Numbered from the stretch's first letter, positions 1 to 6,488 are shown. The stretch is DNA of 10,294 nucleotides from Promethearchaeota archaeon (GCA_016839385.1 JAEOUK010000165.1:1-10294), one strand, 5' to 3'. Numbers and translations: made by a program. The notes: a model not told the origin generated them from the sequence alone.

Positions 1-294
1 AAGAGTTTCTAAAGTGTTTTCACTATTAGATTGTGCTATGTTCTCCAAAAGCTCCCTGAAATGTCGCATAGTTTTTATTCGAACAGCAATCCATAGTTCC
101 CTTTTACTGGAAATGTAATGATAAAGATTTCCCTGTGACATTTTAATATGTCTTGCTAAAGCTCGCATCCCAAATCCGTGAAAACCTTCAGTTTTTATGA
201 GTTCGAGGCTAGCATTTAGAATTTCTTCCATCTGTTCTGCTTTATCTTCTTTGGATCTCGCTCTTTTTTTTTGTTCGTTTTTATATTCTTTCAT
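1..294 (-). CDS. TetR/AcrR-family transcriptional regulator, N-terminal part (runs off left edge)
   Basis: The minus-strand frame opens with ATG at 294 and stays open to the window edge, giving 98 codons. After a basic leader of about 18 residues comes a typical TetR DNA-binding domain: a first helix (EEILNASLELIKTEGF), then a helix-turn-helix with the recognition segment MSQGNLYHYISSKREL at roughly residues 52-67. The YxHFxxKxxL-type signature is clear. The C-terminal ligand-binding domain lies outside the window, so the effector cannot be guessed from sequence. In Sulfolobus a TetR-family repressor (FadR) controls a fatty-acid degradation cluster and responds to acyl-CoA. The beta-oxidation genes next door make a similar role plausible here, but that is inference. 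There is no strong SD upstream, only a weak GAGAGA. Confidence 0.92.
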   Translation of the reverse strand, partial: MKEYKNEQKKRARSKEDKAEQMEEILNASLELIKTEGFHGFGMRALARHIKMSQGNLYHYISSKRELWIAVRIKTMRHFRELLENIAQSNSENTLETL

Positions 295-402
295 TTGATT
301 TCTCTCAAATTCTCACTTTCAGATTAATTCTACTAGGAAAAATGATGTTTGGGCTTGTTTATGATAAAAAATTGACCATTAGGCCATAGTCTATCAATTA
401 TC

Positions 403-594
403 CTACTTTCCAGTAAAATTTGGTTTACGCTTTTCGAGAAAAGCAAAGATTCCTTCTTTTAAATCCTTGGATTGAGAGTTGAGTGCAAAGCCGAGATGTT
501 CAAATTCTATTCCTAAATCGATAGGAACTTGAGAGCCATAATCAATTGCTTTTTTAATTAGAACATTCTTATTGATATATATGGAAACTGAACC
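403..594 (-). pseudogene. C-terminal remnant of an enoyl-CoA hydratase
   Basis: On the minus strand a frame ending in TAG at 403-405 reads about 60 residues with the typical crotonase C-terminus. It contains the stretch KEGIFAFLEKRKPNFTGK directly before the stop, preceded by LIKKAIDYGSQVPIDLGIEFE, which matches the usual helix 'KxAINxGxxxxLxxGLxxE'. The frame is closed by a stop at 595-597 and has no ATG start. The catalytic core is missing, because the DNA where it should lie encodes a different, intact crotonase gene on the plus strand. I read this as the tail of a truncated gene. Its preserved residues suggest recent loss, or alternatively a misassembly joint. It is a different paralogue from the plus-strand neighbour, whose own C-terminus lacks the AFLEKRKP tail. 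Confidence 0.8.
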
Positions 595-1348
595 CTATTT
601 ATTTGAAGAAAAAAACAAAATTGGGATTTTAGCACTTAATAGACCAGATGTGCTAAATGCAATTGATATTACCACCATGAGATTGTTGAATAAAAAGGTT
701 GATGAAATTGCTGACAACTCCAAACTAAAAATCCTAATAATTACGGGAAAGGGAAGGGCATTTTCCGCGGGTAATGATCTTAAAGCGAAAATGACACCGG
801 ATGAAGCTTGGGAATTGCAGAAATTGGGCAGAACTGTTTGTCTTAAAATCCTTTATCTTCCTCAAATAACTGTTGCTGCGGTTAATGGATATGCGATGGG
901 AGGTGGATTTGAGATTGCAATTTCCACAGATTTAAGAGTTGCTTCTGAGAACGCCACATTCGGTCTTCCTGAGTCTAAGATAGGATTCCCTGTGGCTTGG
1001 GGCGGTTGGTTGCTTTTACCGAAACTGGTTGGAGTAACAGTTGCTAAAGAAATTATGTTCTTTGGAGATAAATTCGGGGTAGATAAAGCAGTGCAATTAG
1101 GTTTAGTAAACAAAGTCTTACCTTCAGAAAATTTCATGAAGCATGTAATGGATTATGCTAAGGAACTTAAGAAACGTGATGCATCTTTAATGCAAATTAC
1201 CAAGTATATGATAAACAGATCACTGGAAGATCCGCTTTCTAAGACGAACCATATGGCACAGAAGATGTTTGGTATTTTTTCTGATGAGGGTAAGAAGGAA
1301 AAACTGGCTAAACTCAGAAAAGAAATGCTAAATGAATTGTTGGACTAA
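581..1348 (+). CDS. Enoyl-CoA hydratase/isomerase (crotonase) family protein
   Basis: This 255-residue protein has the normal length for a single-domain crotonase. Visible landmarks are NRPDVLNAID (residues 20-29), the first oxyanion-hole segment GRAFSAGNDLK (58-68), the second at GYAMGGGFEIA (103-113), and FGLPESKIGFP (127-137). The two acidic positions that act in hydratases (Glu144 and Glu164 of the rat enzyme) are both present as E111 and E131. Family members hydrate enoyl-CoA or isomerise double bonds in beta-oxidation; the exact substrate is unclear. The usual PGxGGTQRLPR stretch is replaced by VAWGGWLLLPK, and the C-terminus lacks the common EGxxAFLEKRKP tail, so it may not be a classic hydratase. 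ATG 581 is preferred over the in-frame TTG at 572. No SD is seen; a weak TATA-like stretch (553-560) would fit leaderless expression. Confidence 0.9.
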   Translation: METEPYLFEEKNKIGILALNRPDVLNAIDITTMRLLNKKVDEIADNSKLKILIITGKGRAFSAGNDLKAKMTPDEAWELQKLGRTVCLKILYLPQITVAAVNGYAMGGGFEIAISTDLRVASENATFGLPESKIGFPVAWGGWLLLPKLVGVTVAKEIMFFGDKFGVDKAVQLGLVNKVLPSENFMKHVMDYAKELKKRDASLMQITKYMINRSLEDPLSKTNHMAQKMFGIFSDEGKKEKLAKLRKEMLNELLD

Positions 1349-1504
1349 ATTAAAATCTTTATTTATTCCTATTTTGATATGTGTACATCTATTTTCACTC
1401 ATTTTTTCTCACTATTATTTTATTATTTAGATAAATTTTGGAAATTTAAGGAAATTTATAGAGTCCTTGAAAAATTCCAGTATCTTTCTTAACTTAAAAA
1501 TTTT
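1349..1504. other. AT-rich spacer between convergent gene ends
   Basis: About 155 bases between the crotonase stop and the thiolase ghost. The stretch is very AT-rich and has no coding pattern that I can see. A run of six T at about 1401-1406 on the plus strand, 55 bases past the crotonase stop, could serve as an archaeal oligo-T terminator. Confidence 0.4.
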
Positions 1505-1588
1505 CTAATTCTGGATTCCCACTACTTGTAATTCAGGGTTTTCGACTACAATAGCGATTCCATGACCTCCAAAGACTAGTGAAATTCC
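1505..1588 (-). pseudogene. C-terminal remnant of a thiolase
   Basis: A minus-strand frame ending in TAG at 1505-1507 reads GGHGIAIVVENPELQVVG plus three residues. It matches the terminal glycine-rich segment of the intact thiolase of this window (GGHGTSIIIENPEEV). Thirteen bases, GGAGGTCATGGAA, are identical between the two. Upstream the frame is open only to a stop at 1589-1591, and the catalytic Cys that should precede the glycines is absent. The remnant overlaps the last bases of the neighbouring dehydrogenase gene in another frame. The deletion joint therefore lies close to the 3' end of that gene, around 1571-1590. Only about 25 codons remain, so no function is expected. Confidence 0.72.
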
Positions 1589-2745
1589 TTATATCCCCCC
1601 GATTTCATAAGTTCACAAGGTTTCAGATATACTTTACCAGTTTTCTCAGCAAAATCCTCCAACATTTGAACCCATTTTTCCTCATTCCCATCCATAAGTA
1701 TTGAGAAGGGACCTAACATATTGAATCCATTCCTCAATGTGTCATCAACTGTTGAAATTTTGTCTACAACTCCCTCTTCCAATAATCTACATCCTTCATT
1801 TGCTTGAAGAGCGAATATTAGTTCTAGACTAAGTATTCCCGCTTTGTGAGTTCGATCTACTTTAGGAAGAGCGTCTCCATTCCATTCATATATTCCTTTT
1901 CCTGTTTTCTTTCCTAACTCGTTCATCTCCATTTTTTTATCCATTAATTTACTAGGTTTGAAGTCTGGATGGAGAACGGACTCATAATGTTTTGAAATTT
2001 TATAATTAACATCCAGTCCAATATAGTCTAATAAAATCAAGGGAGACATTGGAATAAATGGAGTATATAAATCATTATCCACATGTTCTACGGGGATTCC
2101 ATTTTCTACTGCATAATTTGTCGCCCAATCAACAGCAATTATACCAGTAGATTGAAGTCTGTTTGCAATAAAACCAGGTCGGTCTTTGAGAGCAACTGGA
2201 ACATACCGTTTTCCTCGTACACATGGTAGTTTCTCAGCCCATTTTTGTACAATTTCAATAGTTTCATCAGAGCTTTTGTCAGTTCTTACTATTTCCACTA
2301 ATCGCATTAATGGTGCAGGAATAAAAAAGTGAGCTCCACATACTTTTTCGGGACGACCTGAGATTTCACCAAGTGCCTTAATACTCATAGAGGAGGTATT
2401 AGAAACCAAGATACAATGTTCAGGTGCATTTTCTCCCGCAATTTTGAACACATTCCTTTTAGTTTCTAAGTTTTCAGTAACTGCTTCCACGACTAAATCT
2501 GCATTCTTTACAGATTCTGCTAAATTCGTGGATCGATTGAGTTTTGATAACAATTCTGCAGACGTAGTTTTTTTGAGTTTCTTTTTTGATTCTAGTTTCT
2601 CTAATCCAAAACGTATTTGTTCTGTGCAATTGTTAATGTATTTTTCTTTAACAACAAGAGTAACGTTATACCCACCCATCAAAGCAATTTGGCTTATTCC
2701 TGCGCCCATTGCTCCAGCTCCGATAACTACAACATTTTTAATCAT
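1576..2745 (-). CDS. 3-hydroxyacyl-CoA dehydrogenase paralogue with altered NAD-binding motif
   Basis: A 389-residue protein aligning end to end with the other dehydrogenase of this window. The Rossmann glycine motif is GAGAMGAG (residues 9-16). The catalytic residues of the family are present: S118 (SNTSSM), H139, E151 (LVEIV) and N195 (GFIANR). The C-terminal half carries the helical dehydrogenase domain and a further repeat-like part ending KPCELMKSGG. Two changes stand out. The Asp that closes the second beta strand and binds the NAD ribose is gone (YNVTLVVKEK against YNVTLVDIKD in the paralogue, one codon shorter). The near-invariant HFFNP is HFFIP here. The enzyme may use another cofactor, be weakened, or serve a regulatory role. 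The frame is intact, and there is a good SD (AAGGAGAA) and its own TATA-like box, so it is probably expressed. A thiolase ghost abuts its 3' end. Confidence 0.9.
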   Translation of the reverse strand: MIKNVVVIGAGAMGAGISQIALMGGYNVTLVVKEKYINNCTEQIRFGLEKLESKKKLKKTTSAELLSKLNRSTNLAESVKNADLVVEAVTENLETKRNVFKIAGENAPEHCILVSNTSSMSIKALGEISGRPEKVCGAHFFIPAPLMRLVEIVRTDKSSDETIEIVQKWAEKLPCVRGKRYVPVALKDRPGFIANRLQSTGIIAVDWATNYAVENGIPVEHVDNDLYTPFIPMSPLILLDYIGLDVNYKISKHYESVLHPDFKPSKLMDKKMEMNELGKKTGKGIYEWNGDALPKVDRTHKAGILSLELIFALQANEGCRLLEEGVVDKISTVDDTLRNGFNMLGPFSILMDGNEEKWVQMLEDFAEKTGKVYLKPCELMKSGGYKEFH

Positions 2746-2750
2746 GTTTA

Positions 2751-2758
2751 TTCTCCTT
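2751..2758 (-). promoter_or_regulatory. Shine-Dalgarno of the dehydrogenase paralogue
   Basis: On the minus strand AAGGAGAA stands five bases before the ATG at 2745. It fixes the start at the same MIKNVV position as in the paralogue. Confidence 0.7.
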
Positions 2759-2772
2759 AAGCAATAAGTGTT

Positions 2773-2780
2773 TTTTTATA
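2773..2780 (-). promoter_or_regulatory. Candidate TATA box of the dehydrogenase paralogue
   Basis: The minus strand reads TATAAAAA, 27 bases before the ATG at 2745. This would place transcription start only a few bases upstream of the ATG, which fits poorly with use of the SD at 2751-2758, so the true start may lie elsewhere. It directly follows the GATAAGG end of the motif at 2782-2796. Confidence 0.4.
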
Positions 2781-2781
2781 C

Positions 2782-2796
2782 CTTATCTGAAATAAC
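2782..2796 (-). promoter_or_regulatory. Shared promoter motif GTTAnnTCnGATAAG, copy 1
   Basis: The minus strand reads GTTATTTCAGATAAG just upstream of the candidate TATA box. Twelve of 15 positions match the element at 5426-5440 in front of the thiolase gene. Its place suggests a BRE-like or regulator-binding site common to both promoters. This rests on two copies plus one imperfect third copy, so it is tentative. Confidence 0.35.
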
Positions 2797-2905
2797 GTGA
2801 TGTAACACTTTCTTTATGACGAAATTTTAGATGAGAGAACTTTTTGATGCACTCATTTAAAACTTGTCGGATATGATTAAAATATATTTATAAAGAGAAT
2901 AAAAA

Positions 2906-4084
2906 TTACGGGAGATATTGCATCTCTCGGTATTTTGCTGATTTCATTAATTCGCAAGGCTTGAGATATATCTTGCCCGTTTTTACTGCAAATTCCTTTA
3001 GAAGTTTTGGCCATCTTTCACGATTTCCATCAACCAAGAATTGCATTGGTCCTGGAGTATTGAATCCAGCTTCCATAGTTTTATCAATTGTTGACCAATC
3101 TTTAACTACTCCCTCTTCTAGTAACCTACATCCCTCATTTGCCTGAATTGCACCAATTATTTCCAAGTTAAGAATCCCCGCTTTATGAGTTCTGTCTGGA
3201 ACGGGAGTTCCCTCAATCCAATCATAAAGACCTTTACCTGTTTTTCTGCCCAAATTTTTGCTCTTGAACCGCTCAGTAATTACTTTCCCAGGGATAAAAT
3301 CGTCATGTAACGTTGTAGCGTAATACTTTGAAGACATATAACTAATATCGAGTCCCACATGATCTAAAAGTATAAACGGTGACATTGGAGCAATAGGTAT
3401 GAATAAATCATTATCCACATGTTCGAGAGGAATGTTGTTTTTCTGAGCATAATCTAGCGCCCAATTCATTGCAATCGCTACTGGTGCTTGTATACGATTT
3501 GCAATAAAACCAGGTTTATCTTTCAACACTTTTGGAACATAACGCTTACCTTGAAGACATGGTAGTGAATACGCCCAAGCTACTGCACTTTTAATGGTTT
3601 CGTCAGATGAATATTTACACATAATTACTTCTACTAATCGCATTAAAGGAGCTGGATTAAAGAAATGAACTCCGCAAACTCTATCCGGTCGCTTGGATGC
3701 TTCAGCCATACTCTTGATACTCATAGACGACGTATTAGAAACAATAATACAGTGGTCTGGAGCATGTTCCCCAATGGTATTAAACACTTTTTTCTTTACA
3801 ACTAAGTCTTCCACTACTGCCTCAAGGACTAAATCTGCATCTTTCACAGCTTCTGCTAAGTCTGTGTTTCTCTTGATTTGGGAAAGCAAACCTTCTGCTG
3901 TTCGACCAACTAATTTTCCTTTGGATTCTACTTTTTCTAAACCGAATTTGATTTTATCAATTCCTTTATCGATAAATTCATCTTTGATATCAACAAGTGT
4001 GACATTATATCCAGCCATGAGATTAATTTGCGCGATTCCACTGCCCATTGCGCCAGCTCCTACGATAACAACGTTCTTTATCAT
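2906..4084 (-). CDS. 3-hydroxyacyl-CoA dehydrogenase
   Basis: A 392-residue NAD-dependent dehydrogenase that would oxidise L-3-hydroxyacyl-CoA to 3-ketoacyl-CoA, the step before thiolysis. It has the Rossmann motif GAGAMGSG (residues 9-16) with the NAD-ribose Asp at D32. The catalytic set is S119 (SNTSSM), H140 and N143 (HFFNP), E152 (LVEVI) and N196 (GFIANR). Its length exceeds the roughly 280-300 residues of simple enzymes. The extra C-terminal part (after DRTHKAG near 298) resembles a second helical dehydrogenase domain, as in the dehydrogenase half of archaeal FadB-like fusions, but no crotonase domain is attached. The start is ATG 4084: GAGGAGGT lies eight bases upstream, and the paralogue begins with the same MIKNVV. 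A start at 4111 would overlap the thiolase gene. Only four bases separate it from the thiolase stop, so the two are surely co-transcribed and probably translationally coupled. Confidence 0.95.
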   Translation of the reverse strand: MIKNVVIVGAGAMGSGIAQINLMAGYNVTLVDIKDEFIDKGIDKIKFGLEKVESKGKLVGRTAEGLLSQIKRNTDLAEAVKDADLVLEAVVEDLVVKKKVFNTIGEHAPDHCIIVSNTSSMSIKSMAEASKRPDRVCGVHFFNPAPLMRLVEVIMCKYSSDETIKSAVAWAYSLPCLQGKRYVPKVLKDKPGFIANRIQAPVAIAMNWALDYAQKNNIPLEHVDNDLFIPIAPMSPFILLDHVGLDISYMSSKYYATTLHDDFIPGKVITERFKSKNLGRKTGKGLYDWIEGTPVPDRTHKAGILNLEIIGAIQANEGCRLLEEGVVKDWSTIDKTMEAGFNTPGPMQFLVDGNRERWPKLLKEFAVKTGKIYLKPCELMKSAKYREMQYLP

Positions 4085-4088
4085 TTTT

Positions 4089-5393
4089 CTATACCTCCTC
4101 TGGATTCTCAATTATAATTGATGTTCCATGACCTCCACCACAGCACATTGTTGCAATACCTAATCTCGCTTTTTCCTCTTTTAATATCCGCGCTAATGTT
4201 CCAGGCATCCGAACGCCTGTAGCTGCAATAGGATGGCCAATTGCTGTACTTCCTCCTCTAACATTAACTTTTTTATCATGATCTTTTATACCGAGATCGT
4301 GTATAGCATTGAGAGCAACAATGCAAAATGCTTCATTAATTTCCCAAAAATCAATATCATCTACAGTCAATCCAGCATTCTTGAGTGCGTGTTCCGTGGC
4401 GGGAACAGGTCCAATCCCCATTATTGATGGGTCCACACCTGCCCAACCAACATCTACTACACGAGCTAGAGGAGTTAAACCCTTCTCTTCCATTTTTTCC
4501 TTTGACATCATTAGGATCGTTGCAGCACCTGCATTCAGTGGGGAAGAATTTCCTGGAGTGATTACACCGTCGGAACTACCACCATTAAGTTTTGTATATT
4601 CCGGTTTATCATAAATCGGATTTTGGTAACCTCCTGCCCATCCTGGTTTGGAAACTACTTTCACTTTTTTTATTTCGTTATAAGTAGCACCATATCGAAT
4701 GGAAAGATCTCTATCAACTAAGAGATCTTCATTTGGATTTCCCTCACCATGACCAAGGATTGGAACAATTTCATCTTTAAAATATCCATGTTCAGTGTAC
4801 TTCTGTGCTAGATTATGGGATCGTACCCCATATCTGTCTAGATCTTCTTTTGAGATGTCCTTCATTCTCATCTCGAAGAGTTTCTGAGCCGTTTGAATCA
4901 TCGATGCTGATGCAAATAAGTCTTCATTAGGATTGTACCAACTACTCATTGGATTCCCTACGGCAAGATCAGGAGTTATATGAGGATTTCCATGCATCGG
5001 TTCTCTGGTGTGATGCTCAAAAGCTGTTGTGAGAACTATGTTGTCGTATCCTAATTTGATTTGCATAAAAGCTTGATGCATCGCTGACATTCCACTACCA
5101 CACTGTCTATCAAGACATATTGCGGGGACGTGATTGGGAAATTTAGCAAAAAACATTGATAATCTTCCTGAAAACGAGAAATTATCCCCAAAATTATTTG
5201 CTAATCCCATAATTACATGGTCAACTTCGTCTCGTGTGACTTTATTTATTAACCGTACATCAAATATATTATTGAATGTTTCTGCAACGAGTCGAGTTCC
5301 AGAGATTTCACTGAAAGCATCTCGTTCTGGAGTGCGGGGTCGAGCTCTAGAAAAAGGAGTTCGAACATAATCAACTAGATATACTTCTTTCAT
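4089..5393 (-). CDS. Acetyl-CoA acyltransferase (thiolase family)
   Basis: A 434-residue thiolase, which would cleave 3-ketoacyl-CoA with CoA or run in reverse to condense acyl-CoA units. All three catalytic blocks are present: the nucleophilic Cys C98 in LDRQCGSGMSA, NEAF at 353-356, H387 in GGSTAIGHP, and the C-terminal Cys C417 in TMCCGGGHG. The length is slightly above the common 390-400 residues, with the extra sequence mainly in the middle region (about 125-260) that usually shapes the acyl pocket. The presence of both catalytic Cys and the GHP motif argues for an active thiolase rather than an SCP-x-like condensation protein; chain-length preference cannot be read. ATG 5393 is chosen; the only extension is an in-frame TTG at 5399. 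No SD is seen, and a TATA-like box at 5418-5425 suggests a very short leader. It heads the operon with the dehydrogenase. Confidence 0.95.
   Translation of the reverse strand: MKEVYLVDYVRTPFSRARPRTPERDAFSEISGTRLVAETFNNIFDVRLINKVTRDEVDHVIMGLANNFGDNFSFSGRLSMFFAKFPNHVPAICLDRQCGSGMSAMHQAFMQIKLGYDNIVLTTAFEHHTREPMHGNPHITPDLAVGNPMSSWYNPNEDLFASASMIQTAQKLFEMRMKDISKEDLDRYGVRSHNLAQKYTEHGYFKDEIVPILGHGEGNPNEDLLVDRDLSIRYGATYNEIKKVKVVSKPGWAGGYQNPIYDKPEYTKLNGGSSDGVITPGNSSPLNAGAATILMMSKEKMEEKGLTPLARVVDVGWAGVDPSIMGIGPVPATEHALKNAGLTVDDIDFWEINEAFCIVALNAIHDLGIKDHDKKVNVRGGSTAIGHPIAATGVRMPGTLARILKEEKARLGIATMCCGGGHGTSIIIENPEEV
4093..4100 (-). promoter_or_regulatory. Shine-Dalgarno of the 3-hydroxyacyl-CoA dehydrogenase
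   Basis: GAGGAGGT on the minus strand, eight bases before ATG 4084, lies inside the last codons (Pro-Glu-Glu-Val) of the thiolase gene. It decides the start of the downstream gene at 4084 rather than 4111. Confidence 0.8.
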
Positions 5394-5417
5394 AAACAAT
5401 CATCGTTCAGTGTTAGA

Positions 5418-5425
5418 TAATATTA
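5418..5425 (-). promoter_or_regulatory. Candidate TATA box of the thiolase operon
   Basis: The minus strand reads TAATATTA, 24 bases before ATG 5393. That spacing predicts a transcript starting at or next to the start codon, which fits the missing SD. Confidence 0.4.
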
Positions 5426-5440
5426 CTTATCGGAGTTAAC
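5426..5440 (-). promoter_or_regulatory. Shared promoter motif GTTAnnTCnGATAAG, copy 2
   Basis: The minus strand reads GTTAACTCCGATAAG directly upstream of the thiolase TATA box, the same arrangement as copy 1 at 2782-2796. An imperfect copy in the opposite direction (TTTAGATCGGGATAAG, 5464-5479, one extra base) faces the BKACE gene in the same intergenic region. Confidence 0.35.
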
Positions 5441-5507
5441 ATTAAATATCTTTTTGTTTCATTTTTAGATCGGGATAAGTGAACATAACTCGTCTAAAGA
5501 CATAACA

Positions 5508-5515
5508 TTTATTAA
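5508..5515 (+). promoter_or_regulatory. Candidate TATA box of the BKACE-aminotransferase pair
   Basis: TTTATTAA lies 42 bases before ATG 5558. Transcription would start near 5538, leaving a leader of about 20 bases that includes the AGGTGA at 5545-5550. The spacing is consistent with archaeal promoters. Confidence 0.35.
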
Positions 5516-5544
5516 TTTCTTACACGAATTTGTATTACAAGATT

Positions 5545-5550
5545 AGGTGA
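5545..5550 (+). promoter_or_regulatory. Shine-Dalgarno of the BKACE gene
   Basis: AGGTGA, seven bases before ATG 5558, matches the 3' part of the archaeal SD consensus and supports that start. Confidence 0.55.
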
Positions 5551-5557
5551 AACACCC

Positions 5558-6463
5558 ATGAAAAATTTATCGGATAAAATAATAATCACAGCGGCGCTTG
5601 CTGGGAATCAAAGTATGAAAGAACATAACCCAAAAGTTCCCTACACCCCGGAAGAATATGCAGAAGATGCACGTAAATGCTACGAAGCTGGTGCTTCAAT
5701 TTTCCACCTCCACATTCGAGATCCCGATCCTGATTCTAAAACATATGGTCAATCTTCAGCTGATTTAGAAGTAATTCGACCTACATTAGAAGCTGTAATG
5801 AATGCAGCTCCAAATGCAATTATTAATTTGTCAAGTTCAATAGCAGTCAATATAGCAGGTGATCATCGAGCTCGAGCCGCACCCATTAAAGAATTCAAAC
5901 CCGAAATGTGCTCATTTAATACAAATTCAATGAATTTTGCAATGGCAGACTATAAAAAAGGCAGAATAACCTCTGATGCGGTGTTTACAAATTCTTTTTT
6001 CTTAATGAAATTTATTGCTAAAGCTGCAAAAAAAGCCAGAACAAAACCAGAAATTGAGATTTTTGATTTTGGCGGCATGTATAATGCACTATGGATAAAT
6101 GATTATGCTGATTGGTTTGATTATTGCAAACCATTGCATTTTCAATTTGTTTTTGGTGTACTGGGAGGTGTACCTTTTTCGTTAATGAATTTAGCACATT
6201 TATTAACCCTACTCCCAAAAGGAGCCACTTGGAGCGTATGTGGCATCACTAGATATCAAACAAAAGCCGCTATGGTTGCTGTTACTCAAGGAGGGCATAT
6301 CCGCGTGGGACTTGAAGACAATGTTCGGAATTATCGACGAGAACAAGCAAAAGGCAGTTTTGAACAAGTTGAATGGGCAGCAAAAGTGATAGAGTTAGCT
6401 GGAAAAGATGTTGCAACTCCTGCAGAAGCGCGAGATATACTCAGTTTGCCTCTTCCCGAATAG
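5558..6463 (+). CDS. Beta-keto acid cleavage enzyme (BKACE, DUF849 family)
   Basis: A 301-residue TIM-barrel enzyme of the family that includes 3-keto-5-aminohexanoate cleavage enzyme (Kce) of lysine fermentation. These zinc enzymes react a beta-keto acid with acetyl-CoA to give acetoacetate and a new acyl-CoA. The zinc ligands are visible as H50 and H52 in FHLHIRDP and E253 in IRVGLEDN. R249 matches Kce Arg226, and E253 matches Glu230. The N-terminal TPEEYAEDARKCYEAGAS segment is typical. Where Kce has Glu14, which contacts the substrate amino group, this protein has Q18 (ALAGNQSM). A substrate other than 3-keto-5-aminohexanoate is therefore likely; other BKACE members act on many beta-keto acids. 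A PLP aminotransferase follows 29 bases after the stop, and thiolase and dehydrogenase genes diverge upstream. Confidence 0.92.
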   Translation: MKNLSDKIIITAALAGNQSMKEHNPKVPYTPEEYAEDARKCYEAGASIFHLHIRDPDPDSKTYGQSSADLEVIRPTLEAVMNAAPNAIINLSSSIAVNIAGDHRARAAPIKEFKPEMCSFNTNSMNFAMADYKKGRITSDAVFTNSFFLMKFIAKAAKKARTKPEIEIFDFGGMYNALWINDYADWFDYCKPLHFQFVFGVLGGVPFSLMNLAHLLTLLPKGATWSVCGITRYQTKAAMVAVTQGGHIRVGLEDNVRNYRREQAKGSFEQVEWAAKVIELAGKDVATPAEARDILSLPLPE

Positions 6464-6483
6464 GAAACTAACATTAAATGTTT

Positions 6484-6488
6484 GGTGA
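6484..6488 (+). promoter_or_regulatory. Shine-Dalgarno deciding the aminotransferase start
   Basis: GGTGA stands four bases before ATG 6493, a good match to the 3' part of the archaeal SD. The upstream in-frame ATG at 6478 has only a weak AGGAA at an 11-base distance. Confidence 0.5.

Noticed and set aside
371..398. ATTGA/TCAAT inverted repeat upstream of the TetR gene as a possible TetR operator
   Set aside because: Only five paired bases with an 18-base unpaired spacer; too weak to call.
2444..2767. Open frames on the strand opposite the dehydrogenase, thiolase and crotonase genes
   Set aside because: They mirror strongly supported genes, have low-complexity Ser/Thr/Phe-rich products and no family motifs.
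2766..2810. AAGTGTT/AACACTT inverted repeat upstream of the dehydrogenase paralogue as a hairpin or riboswitch
   Set aside because: Seven pairs closing a 31-base AT-rich loop, overlapping the TATA box; no known riboswitch pattern.
4084..4111. Longer start of the second dehydrogenase at 4111
   Set aside because: It would overlap the thiolase end and ignore the strong GAGGAGGT eight bases before ATG 4084; the paralogue also starts at MIKNVV.
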